Source of the DNA: a bacterium
GTDB lineage: Bacteria > Hydrothermota > DG-26 > JAUXAN01
DNA length: 51,806 nt
NCBI GenBank assembly: GCA_030619885.1
Contig: JAUXAN010000014.1
Location: 1-51,806, forward strand
Direction: 5' to 3'
Part shown: in pieces, positions 8,525-16,465 of the stretch
Layout: each line of letters starts with the position of its first letter
Numbering within the stretch: position 1 is the stretch's first letter
The notes under the pieces: generated by a model
What the model saw: only the letters and a program-made list of their open reading frames with translations
The model's database searches: none
Told to the model about the DNA's origin: nothing
Made by a program: the position numbers and the translations under genes

Positions 8525-8926
8525 TCAAGTCAGCCAATTTTCAATTTTTAGCCTTTGAATTCTATCGAAATCACTGTCATCCGATACGAGAACAAAGTCC
8601 CGTACTTTTACTGAAGAAGCTATCAAAATATCTGCGTCTTCAATCAGGTCTCCTTTTTTCTGCAAATTTGCATATATCTCTGCGGCTTCATTAAAGACAG
8701 ATTTAGTATCTAACAATAACAACCCAAATTTTTTACAAAGTAGTTCAAATTTTTCTAACTGCGCTGTAGCACTCTTTGCTAAAAGACCTCGTTTTATTTC
8801 ATAATAACTGATGCCGTTTATAAAAATCTCTTCTCCCTCTAATATGACTTCTTGGATTTTCTTCTTTACTCTCTCATTACCCTTTAAGATTGCTGTAATA
8901 ATATTTGTATCAAGCATATATGTCAT
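8525..8926 (-). CDS. VapC-like PIN-domain toxin
   Basis: A 133-residue PIN-domain ribonuclease. Acidic metal-binding positions are visible: Asp6 in MLDTN, Glu in YYEIKRG, Asp in EDADILIA, and SDDSDFDRI near the C-terminus. VapC toxins cut tRNA or rRNA and are held by a cognate antitoxin. The start overlaps the upstream small gene by 4 nt, the usual antitoxin-then-toxin arrangement. The operon also contains the DUF4209/HEPN gene, so VapC may be part of a larger defence-type unit. The RNA target is unknown. Confidence 0.85.
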   Translation of the reverse strand: MTYMLDTNIITAILKGNERVKKKIQEVILEGEEIFINGISYYEIKRGLLAKSATAQLEKFELLCKKFGLLLLDTKSVFNEAAEIYANLQKKGDLIEDADILIASSVKVRDFVLVSDDSDFDRIQRLKIENWLT

Positions 8927-9264
8927 TTGAAAAAAGGCCTCCTCTTGACCGCTTTTTCAAAAGCCTCTCTTTGTTCAGGAGTTAATTCGTTCAACATACC
9001 AAAGACAGCCTCAAGGGCATTGAGTTTTTCTGATATTTTTTTCATTCTCTCCCAATCTCGCACCTCAAAGATTTGGAGAGGCAAAGGATGTACTTTTATT
9101 TCTTTCACATATTCTGAATTTTCAAATGATTCTATTTCTTTATTCTCTTTCAGAAATTTAGAAGGTTTACTAAGTTCTTCGTGCTCTTCACAAGGGTCTT
9201 TTTGAGGTTTTATAAAAAGGTCATATTTTCTTTCTACAGTTAGTGACTCGGTTATTAACTCCAT
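8923..9264 (-). CDS. Putative antitoxin partner of the VapC-like toxin
   Basis: A 113-residue charged protein with no family I recognise. It is inferred to be an antitoxin from position: it sits directly before the PIN toxin with a 4-nt overlap, and its Glu/Lys-rich C-terminus (TPEQREAFEKAVKRRPFFK) could wrap the toxin. The N-terminus does not show a clear AbrB, RHH or Phd motif. Its Shine-Dalgarno sequence (GGAGG) lies inside the last codons of the DUF4209 gene, so translation is coupled to that gene. Confidence 0.6.
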   Translation of the reverse strand: MELITESLTVERKYDLFIKPQKDPCEEHEELSKPSKFLKENKEIESFENSEYVKEIKVHPLPLQIFEVRDWERMKKISEKLNALEAVFGMLNELTPEQREAFEKAVKRRPFFK

Positions 9265-9265
9265 A

Positions 9266-11086
9266 TTAATCCTCCTTTTTTGATTTACTATCAGTTAAAG
9301 TAAAACGGGTAAGTATTAAAAAAAGGTGGAATACTGTATCAGCAAGTTCACGAGTACAGGAAGCCTTACTCAAAAGTCCATGTGCTACAATATTTCTCAG
9401 GTTACATCCTGTTTTTTCTGTCATTACAACACTTATATAAGTAGTTAAATCATCTCCAAGAATATCTTTTACTTCTGGTTGAGATAAATAACTTCCGAAT
9501 GTCTTTTCTTCAAAGCCGCCTGCATAAAATCTGGTAATATCAGCCCCGCCTCTTGCCAATAAACGCCTTAGAAAACTTTCAAATTGTGGAACAAGTATAT
9601 GGAGTGCACTAACATAGTCTTCATTAAAATAGGACTCGAAACCGACTTCTATTACACTCAAATTTTCTGGATCCATAAGTCCCCATGTTGCAAAATATTC
9701 CATTAATGATTCAGTATCAAGTCCTTTTTTAGCACGTAGACGGTCTATCACTTCTTTAAGAATCAAAGTAGTTTGAATATTTATGTAAAATAAAATATGA
9801 CGATTCAATGACCATCTGAATTTATCTTTTTCTCCTTTAATATCAGCAACTTTTAAATCATCAGCAATTGGAGTAGTGGATACAAGATGCCTGATAGACC
9901 CCTTTATTTCTTTTTCTACTTCCTTCTCAGCTTTAGCAACATTGGGAACAAGGGTTGGATGGTTAGCTAAAAGCTTTAGGGAATCGTAAAGAGAAGATTG
10001 ATTAACAAAATAATTACAAATCTCGTTAATTTTTTTCTTGGGGACTCCAATAGTTGCTTCTATCTTTTTAAATTCACCGCTCTCCTTCGCTTTTTTGTAT
10101 GCCTTTCGGATTTCTGCTTTTAATTCTTTGAATTTTTTCTCCTCACCTATATTCATATACTCGCGCATTGCGAGCTCAAGGAAATGTGCGCGAAGTAAAA
10201 AACTGGGGGGTTTTGTTTCAGTATGAAATTCTGCCTCTTCCTCAAAAGATCGTGCAAATTCGAGGCGTGCATTCTGTATACCTGTGTCATTTTTCCTTAA
10301 CCGATCAAGATTGACAATTATTTTTAGTGTTTCTCTCCGAAGATGAAGATTTTTTTTATCTTTAAAGGAAGTTTGTATAATATACAATATTTTTTTAAAC
10401 TTATCTAATAAAGAATTTGAAATTAAATTTCCAAGTTTACTCCCTTTAATCAAAAATAAGATTTCAACCAGGTCAAGGACATAGCGCTCCTTATTTTGTT
10501 TCTGAAGAAGATCAATAATTCCTTCTATCGTTGGTATAATTTTAGTTAACTTTGGCTTCAAATTAAACGATAAACAACCTGCTACTGCACGATGATAGCA
10601 ATCAGTCAATAGAAGTTCCGCTCCTTCCACAGTTTCACAGAGTTTTGCGAGTTCTAAATGAGAATCAACTACACCATCAGCAATTTTTAGTCTCTTATCC
10701 TCAGAAGCATTCTCCCAATATTCAAACAAAATATCAAAATATCGCGCTTTTAGAACAGGGTTTTTTGATTCCTGCGCTCTTTCGAAATAATAATTGAAAG
10801 CCTCATCGGTAATCTGGCCGGGGTCGGGATATTTACCCTTGCTCGTTTCAATCAGAGGAACAAATCGGGTATTAGGTTTATAAAGAACACCCCATTGGGC
10901 ATGAAGGTCGAAAGCTAACCTGTCCCACTGACATTTAGTTAATCTTTCAGTGTCTCCGGCTTCCTTCAGCAGGTTATAGACCTGGCTTAATTTATCTCCG
11001 ATTTTGGCATAAACAGTATCGGAAGGTTCAATATCCTCGATATCCGCCAAGATTTTTAATGCCTTCTCTCTTTTATTGTCCTGCAT
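9266..11086 (-). CDS. DUF4209-domain protein with HEPN-type motif
   Basis: A 606-residue, helix-rich protein. The C-terminal part (about residues 470-600) matches the DUF4209 pattern: GFESYFNEDYVSALHILVPQ followed later by NLRNIVAHGLL. The RNIVAH segment (about 564-569) has the R-x4-H spacing of HEPN ribonucleases or their nucleotidyltransferase-linked relatives. The N-terminal two thirds are alpha-helical and resemble a TPR-like scaffold. From memory, DUF4209 proteins are frequent in defence islands; catalytic activity is not proven here. It leads an operon with an antitoxin and VapC. The promoter at 11096-11123 would leave only a 2-3-nt leader. Confidence 0.7.
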   Translation of the reverse strand: MQDNKREKALKILADIEDIEPSDTVYAKIGDKLSQVYNLLKEAGDTERLTKCQWDRLAFDLHAQWGVLYKPNTRFVPLIETSKGKYPDPGQITDEAFNYYFERAQESKNPVLKARYFDILFEYWENASEDKRLKIADGVVDSHLELAKLCETVEGAELLLTDCYHRAVAGCLSFNLKPKLTKIIPTIEGIIDLLQKQNKERYVLDLVEILFLIKGSKLGNLISNSLLDKFKKILYIIQTSFKDKKNLHLRRETLKIIVNLDRLRKNDTGIQNARLEFARSFEEEAEFHTETKPPSFLLRAHFLELAMREYMNIGEEKKFKELKAEIRKAYKKAKESGEFKKIEATIGVPKKKINEICNYFVNQSSLYDSLKLLANHPTLVPNVAKAEKEVEKEIKGSIRHLVSTTPIADDLKVADIKGEKDKFRWSLNRHILFYINIQTTLILKEVIDRLRAKKGLDTESLMEYFATWGLMDPENLSVIEVGFESYFNEDYVSALHILVPQFESFLRRLLARGGADITRFYAGGFEEKTFGSYLSQPEVKDILGDDLTTYISVVMTEKTGCNLRNIVAHGLLSKASCTRELADTVFHLFLILTRFTLTDSKSKKED

Positions 11087-11095
11087 ACTTCTATT

Positions 11096-11123
11096 AAGAT
11101 ATACAAAGAAAGATGAATGTCAA
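11096..11123 (-). promoter_or_regulatory. Promoter of the DUF4209-vapC operon
   Basis: Minus strand TTGACA (11118-11123), 16-nt spacer, TATCTT (11096-11101), then 9 nt to the ATG. Predicted leader is 2-3 nt with no Shine-Dalgarno site. Confidence 0.55.
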
Positions 11124-11488
11124 TAAAAATATGTTTTAATGTATAAATGGAAACACACTCTAATTTTTACGAATGGTGTGAAGGATTTGCGAAAATTTTT
11201 TCTTGATGGAGTGTATCCAAGCGGGCTCTTGTAATATACATCCGAGTCTGCAACCTTGTGTGCATCTGGGATAAAATGTCAAATTGTCAAGCACCGTCCC
11301 CGAATTTTCAAGTTCGCCTGTCATTGCGAAAGCACCGCAGGTGCTCGTGGCAATCTCATTTTTTATATTTCAATCCCACCCCAAGGGTGGGATTTTGTAA
11401 TCATTAAGATTCAATGATTTCCGAAAACCGTCCCCAATGGATTTTTAAAGATTTGAGGGTATGGAAAGGTTCTTGTTGGATGTTTTAA
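11124..11488. other. Repeat-rich intergenic region
   Basis: No gene is seen. In order it holds TGTCAAGCACCGTCCCC (about 11286-11302), a CATTGCGAAAGCACCGCAGG/TGCTCGTGGCAATCTCAT palindrome (about 11323-11359), the REP palindrome at 11372-11394, and ATTCAATGATTTCCGAAAAC followed by CGTCCCC (about 11409-11436). That last block is the reverse complement of a block at about 50090-50116 near the REP transposase. Convergence of several repeat families marks this as a recombination-prone junction between two accessory operons. Confidence 0.5.
11372..11394. repeat. REP palindrome
   Basis: Arms AATCCCACCC and GGGTGGGATT separated by 3 nt. The same palindrome, with a CCCCAGGGG centre, occurs three times around the REP-associated transposase at the right end of the window. 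Confidence 0.75.
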
Positions 11489-12793
11489 TCAGAAATGTCT
11501 ACCCCGTTTGACTATTCTCCGCACTTCCTCGATGTTGAGGATTTTCTCTGTACTTTCTATAAAATTACGGTAACTTATTTCGTCTTTCTTCCAATGATAT
11601 CTGAACACCCCCTTATCAAGAGTCAAGGATATATCCTTTCCTTTCGGCAAACCTGCCTTCTCAATCTGATCTTCTTGAAAATATGGACGTTCCCAGCTGT
11701 GAATTTCGTCAGATAGAATTAACAGGAACGCAAGTGGAGCATCTTTGATCTTGAAAGTAAAGTTATTTAAACACTGCAACCTGTGTTTTTTTCTTTGCCA
11801 ATCGGACAAGATGTTATTTCTTACATGATGAATCGCAATGGGTGGGATTGCCAATTTCATAAATCCGAGTTGGTCATTAAAATTCTGCTCAAAACTCCTG
11901 TGAATGTTCCCTGCTCTGTTCAAGAGTATCATGTAAAGTTTATAATAAGCATAAGACAGTTTATAGAGCAAAGCAGCGCTCAGAATTCCATGATCATAAT
12001 ATTCCTTCCTTCTCCCGTTTCTTGCATTTTCATTTCCTTTCTTTCTCAAAGCATCATAATAAGACTTTACTGCAAACTGAGAGAGATTAATCTTTTGCTC
12101 GAAATCTCCTATTATTGACCATATTCCACTGTTTTCGGGGGTAAGAGCATCTACAGGACTGATGCCGCCGTGAGAAGTGGAATTCAATAGTGGAGTCCAT
12201 GTTTCCTCGGCAGTTTTTTTGAATGTGTCTTCACTGATGTAATTTCCCAACAAGTTTTCGAGAGAAAAAGAGTACGGGGTATGTTCTATCCAAGATGCAC
12301 GGGTTTCGAAGATAGAATCGAGATCTCGCGCACTTTCGTACATATACTTTTTCAACTTCCCTACAAAGATATAACCTATATCATGAAATAGAGAAGCATA
12401 AAGCCATGTTTTTAAAAATCTATCCTGATTTTGATCAAGTCCGCTTTTCTTTAGTTCCCTTTGGAAGAAAGAAGAATATTGGGAAATATACAGTCCTATC
12501 AGAAAAACATAGAGAGAATGGCAGAAGTGATCTCGATATTCTGTGAGTCTTAGACCTATTTGCATCTCAATCATTCTTTCAAGAGGAGAGGAATCCAATA
12601 ATAATGAGTTATTTTTTACAATTTGTTTGATAGCAGTCTTAGCATTTGAACATTTATCTGAGATGTCTTCTGTTTCAAGGAAAATCTCAAGTGGTCTATT
12701 AGAGAGTTGCCCTTTTGCAATGTGTAATTTTTCTAGTAAGGGACAAGAACTATTAATGAAGATAGAGAGTTGTTCATCAATACATTCACGCAT
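11489..12793 (-). CDS. HD-domain phosphohydrolase in a PLD-HD pair
   Basis: A 434-residue protein of the HD metal-dependent phosphohydrolase superfamily. Motifs in order: DHFCHSLYVF near residue 88 (first His), FHDIGYIF near 136 (His-Asp pair), YDHGILSAALL near 275, and AIHHVRNN near 325. This order fits HD/PDEase-type enzymes acting on nucleotides or cyclic nucleotides, but no specific substrate is indicated. It starts 6 nt after the stop of the 1146-residue PLD-like gene, so the two are one operon and probably one system. A role in anti-phage defence is inference from the island context. Confidence 0.7.
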   Translation of the reverse strand: MRECIDEQLSIFINSSCPLLEKLHIAKGQLSNRPLEIFLETEDISDKCSNAKTAIKQIVKNNSLLLDSSPLERMIEMQIGLRLTEYRDHFCHSLYVFLIGLYISQYSSFFQRELKKSGLDQNQDRFLKTWLYASLFHDIGYIFVGKLKKYMYESARDLDSIFETRASWIEHTPYSFSLENLLGNYISEDTFKKTAEETWTPLLNSTSHGGISPVDALTPENSGIWSIIGDFEQKINLSQFAVKSYYDALRKKGNENARNGRRKEYYDHGILSAALLYKLSYAYYKLYMILLNRAGNIHRSFEQNFNDQLGFMKLAIPPIAIHHVRNNILSDWQRKKHRLQCLNNFTFKIKDAPLAFLLILSDEIHSWERPYFQEDQIEKAGLPKGKDISLTLDKGVFRYHWKKDEISYRNFIESTEKILNIEEVRRIVKRGRHF

Positions 12794-12799
12794 TTCAGA

Positions 12800-15700
12800 T
12801 TAAGAGACATTTTTCAGCAACTCTGCAAGATCAGGTAATTTTGCTTCCTTTAGGCGTTTAATTAAAAATTCTTCTTCTCCTTTTTGTTTTGCTTGTTTTA
12901 CACGGTATGGAAAATCTGGAGATTCAACTACTTTTTTGAGCATTTGTTTGTTATTTTCGGGGGTCTTTTCCCCTTGTGCCAGAAGACGAATTATGTGCGA
13001 GATATCGAGTAAAGTAGGGAGAGTCTCTTCAATATATTTACAGTAATCTTCTTTCTCAATTACTGAGAAAGTTTGACCAAGAATGGTAAAAAAGAGTGCG
13101 AAAATACCTGCGTTTGGTCCTAATTCTTCCGAGATATTATTAATAGAAAATTTATTCTTCTCTATTCCTAAAGTGTCATACTGAACTCGCCATTCTAGAT
13201 CTTTTGCGTAACAAAGATATTTTTCCCATATATTTTTAATGAGAGTTCTTGCTTCTTTTATGTTGATCCCCGATAATTCAATGCCAAGAAATAACCCAAA
13301 AATTGAGGCGTAAATATAATATTGAAATGCTTTATACCATCTATCATACTTGAGGTTATACCACTGCTCGTCCATGTCTTTTTCTATTGAATTTACCAAG
13401 ATATTCTCCCAGAACCACTGAGGAACTTCCTTCTTAAGTAGATCATAAATTGCTTGAGATACGATAAGAAGATAATTTATTTCCTCAACAGGGTCAAGTA
13501 TTATTAGATAGGCTTCTCGAGACAAAGAAATCCTTTCTTTAAAATGGTTAGCAATTTCTCTGGATATAAGGAGAGCAGATTCTTGATTTTTATTCTTGTA
13601 AAACTGCCGTTTAAGCTTATCTGCAAAGGTTATTAATGCAATATCTCTCTTGGAAGTTTTTAATGCTTCCAAAAATGTTAGGAGAAACAATTGGCCTTTT
13701 TTCTGTGAGAATACATGATCAATTAAATACTCAATGATGATATTCTCAAATTTTTGATATATCTTTTTAACCTGCAAGAAGTTTGTTTGTTTAGAAAGAG
13801 TGGATTTGAAAAAAATTAATTTATCCAAAAACAGCTCCCAAAAGGTTACTTTTTGTTCTGTTGGTTCCGTAAGTAGAGTTGTGAGCAACCATTTTAGATC
13901 TTGTTCCCCTTTTTCCTGAATTTTAGATTCGTCATTATTTATGTCTTCCGCTCTTAAGAAACGGAAACTCCTGGGATTTACTTTATCCATAGTCCTTGAG
14001 CAGCAATACTCTGCGGCTGCGCCCCATACTAAAATTGAAGCACTGCGGAGAAAAATTTCTAGTTCATTGATTTCTTTATTGCGTTTCATAACTACAAAGT
14101 AATAGGTAAGCAGGTAAGGGTTAGGATATTTCTCAAAGAATTCTAGAACTTTGCTCTGAGAGAAGTGAGAGATAAGCAATAGAAGAACTTGAACCTTGTG
14201 GTCAAGAGAGTGCATGTAAGAAGCAAATCTCTCAATCGATTCTATGATGTCCCATACTTCCTTTAATCTTTGAGCTTCTTTATATCTTTTATCTAACTGC
14301 TGGTATCCCTCTTTCTCTTTCTCGATATATCCAGACGCCCATTCCTCTCGTCTTATTAGTTCCTCCAATAACGCAAACGAAATAGTTTCTAGCTGTTTCC
14401 TTATTTTTTCTTTTTCTAAAATTCTGGGGAGATACTCTTGATATTCGGTAGTCTGATGGTATGTCCAATTCAGAAACGCTGTAAGGTTGCGTTTGGCTTC
14501 TCTAATCGAACATTGAGTATGAGAAATCTGCATTAACATTTCTTCTACAACTCTTTTTTGCCAATTCTTCTCTTGGGAAAATGTAGGACAATTTCTTTCA
14601 TTTTTAATCAATAGACCTTTGGAAATTGCCTCTTTGATAAGTTTATTTTTATTGGTAGAGCCAAGTCCAATGGTAATTTGAATAACTCTTTCCCATCCTG
14701 CAAATTGAGTTTTTCTTTCCCTTTTGCCCTTTACGAGTTTCTTCTCAATAGGAAAGAGGTCAATTATTTTGTAAGATTTTGGTGCTCCCTTTCCAGCGGG
14801 ATGTAATACCATGCCATTCCATATTCGTTCAAAATCATTTTTCAAGTCCTCATAATATGGAAATTGAACGATGCCAGTATATGATTCGCCAATAGCATCG
14901 AGAGAGTTCCCAAGCATCCATGCTCGGTCTTTAGTAATGATGAATCTGTCATGAAATGCCCGGTTTCCTCCTTTAGTAAGAATATTACGACATTCCAAAT
15001 CGAGATTTAGTTTTTTCTGTAGTCTTTTTAGAGATTCTTTAAGTTTGTTCCTTCGTTCGTCTTTATCTAAAGAAGTCATTATCCGAATCTTGAGTGGTGA
15101 GACACATTGTATAAATGGAAGCAACCATTCTGCTGAAGTTATATCGAAGAAAGGATCCCATATGTAGATATATTCCTCTGTATGGTTTTGTATTAGGTTT
15201 CGCACTGCCTCTCTTGCTTGTTCTATTCTGTTGGAATGAAAATAAAAATTCAGCTGAGGAGTTTTTTCTCCTGTCCTATAAATTCTCTGGAGTTCTACCC
15301 ATGGGTCATCTTTAAAGCTTCCTGATATGATTTTAGTAGAGCTATATCTATCGAATACTCTGTTTTTGATAACAACACGGTCGCTCAATGCCTGCATATC
15401 TACTATTATTTGTCGCACTAGTGTGAAATTCTCCCTGTAAATACATTGCCCTTTGTAAGGACCCTCAAGAGGCGTCAAAGTTATTATCCCCTCACTCGCA
15501 GGCTCATGATATGTAACTTCGATAAAACGTTTGTCTTTAGGAACTACTTCGGAGTAAGCACAAATAACCTCTTCTCCATTTCTAATATTAATCGATACAA
15601 TGTAATCCCATCGATGATCTGGGGATCTATCAATTTCAAATAATCTGTAGTACTTATTTGGTATTTGTCTCACTCTAACAACATTGTAGGGATAGAAAAG

Positions 15701-16240
15701 AAGAATATTGCCCACTCTTTCGTTGAATCGCAGGAGATCTGGACCATAGCCTCTTTTGACGCATTCCAGAACTTTTTTTATGTTAACCGAAAGTTTTCTG
15801 CTTACATAAGCTTCTTTTATTTCATCAAAGACCTCTTTTTCTTTTTCCCACCACTCCTCCAGAGCACAGGAATAATCTCTTACAGGATCAAGTCCTGTTA
15901 TGTGAACTGGCAGAAACACAAGGGGTCTTTTTATGAGTGAAGGTGTTTTTAAGATTACATTTCTGGAGGTAGTACAAAGTTTTATTTCATGGTTTTGTAT
16001 GCCTTTGTCTATAATATTGCTAAGGTTATTTAGAGGAAGAATTCGAGTGAATCTAACAACTTTATTTTTCTTCTCACCTTCTTCCCATTGGTTTTGAGGT
16101 TTTCCCATCTTTATAGGGATGCCACGACCTGCCAAATTATAACAGAGCTCTTTTTTGAATTCAAACCCATAAAAGGCCATAAAGAAAAGAGAATCAGGGG
16201 AAATATGTGGTTTAATCACTGTATTTGATATTCCTTTCAT
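12800..16240 (-). CDS. Large PLD-like protein, VPA1262-type motifs
   Basis: A 1146-residue protein. Around residues 355-460 it has a phospholipase-D-like half: YIWDPFFD (near 358), AFHDRFII (near 426, with Arg in place of the usual Lys of the HxK motif), and MLGNSLDAIG (near 440). The HDRF...WMLGNSLDxIG pattern is the one I associate with VPA1262-type proteins. The N-terminal 350 residues are beta-rich and unassigned; the C-terminal 650 are helical and contain no recognised motif. PLD relatives in defence systems act as nucleases. It is translated directly before the HD protein. The start lacks a clear promoter or ribosome site: TTGACC about 90 nt upstream has only a poor -10. Confidence 0.65.
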   Translation of the reverse strand: MKGISNTVIKPHISPDSLFFMAFYGFEFKKELCYNLAGRGIPIKMGKPQNQWEEGEKKNKVVRFTRILPLNNLSNIIDKGIQNHEIKLCTTSRNVILKTPSLIKRPLVFLPVHITGLDPVRDYSCALEEWWEKEKEVFDEIKEAYVSRKLSVNIKKVLECVKRGYGPDLLRFNERVGNILLFYPYNVVRVRQIPNKYYRLFEIDRSPDHRWDYIVSINIRNGEEVICAYSEVVPKDKRFIEVTYHEPASEGIITLTPLEGPYKGQCIYRENFTLVRQIIVDMQALSDRVVIKNRVFDRYSSTKIISGSFKDDPWVELQRIYRTGEKTPQLNFYFHSNRIEQAREAVRNLIQNHTEEYIYIWDPFFDITSAEWLLPFIQCVSPLKIRIMTSLDKDERRNKLKESLKRLQKKLNLDLECRNILTKGGNRAFHDRFIITKDRAWMLGNSLDAIGESYTGIVQFPYYEDLKNDFERIWNGMVLHPAGKGAPKSYKIIDLFPIEKKLVKGKRERKTQFAGWERVIQITIGLGSTNKNKLIKEAISKGLLIKNERNCPTFSQEKNWQKRVVEEMLMQISHTQCSIREAKRNLTAFLNWTYHQTTEYQEYLPRILEKEKIRKQLETISFALLEELIRREEWASGYIEKEKEGYQQLDKRYKEAQRLKEVWDIIESIERFASYMHSLDHKVQVLLLLISHFSQSKVLEFFEKYPNPYLLTYYFVVMKRNKEINELEIFLRSASILVWGAAAEYCCSRTMDKVNPRSFRFLRAEDINNDESKIQEKGEQDLKWLLTTLLTEPTEQKVTFWELFLDKLIFFKSTLSKQTNFLQVKKIYQKFENIIIEYLIDHVFSQKKGQLFLLTFLEALKTSKRDIALITFADKLKRQFYKNKNQESALLISREIANHFKERISLSREAYLIILDPVEEINYLLIVSQAIYDLLKKEVPQWFWENILVNSIEKDMDEQWYNLKYDRWYKAFQYYIYASIFGLFLGIELSGINIKEARTLIKNIWEKYLCYAKDLEWRVQYDTLGIEKNKFSINNISEELGPNAGIFALFFTILGQTFSVIEKEDYCKYIEETLPTLLDISHIIRLLAQGEKTPENNKQMLKKVVESPDFPYRVKQAKQKGEEEFLIKRLKEAKLPDLAELLKNVS

Positions 16241-16465
16241 AATTTATTCATTCATTTCGACAGGCAAACTCTGCATTTAGCCAGAAAAACAGATGGTGGG
16301 TCAAACCTTTATTTTTTACTTGATAAAGCATCAGAAGATTCTTAATACAAGTTATAAATTTTATTTGATTCTGACAGTCTCTCCAATTTTTGAAAAGTTT
16401 CAAGCTAAATTGTTTTGTATATACCTCCTTATATTTCTGTTTTACAAAATACCAAAACTTGGTCT
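16241..16465. other. AT-rich intergenic region
   Basis: It separates the PLD-HD operon from the secreted repeat protein, all on the minus strand. A TTG-initiated 73-codon frame spans it and overlaps the preceding stop, but its product has the composition of untranslated AT-rich DNA. A GGAGG-like site near 16425 is not followed by a convincing gene. Nothing else is seen. Confidence 0.4.
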
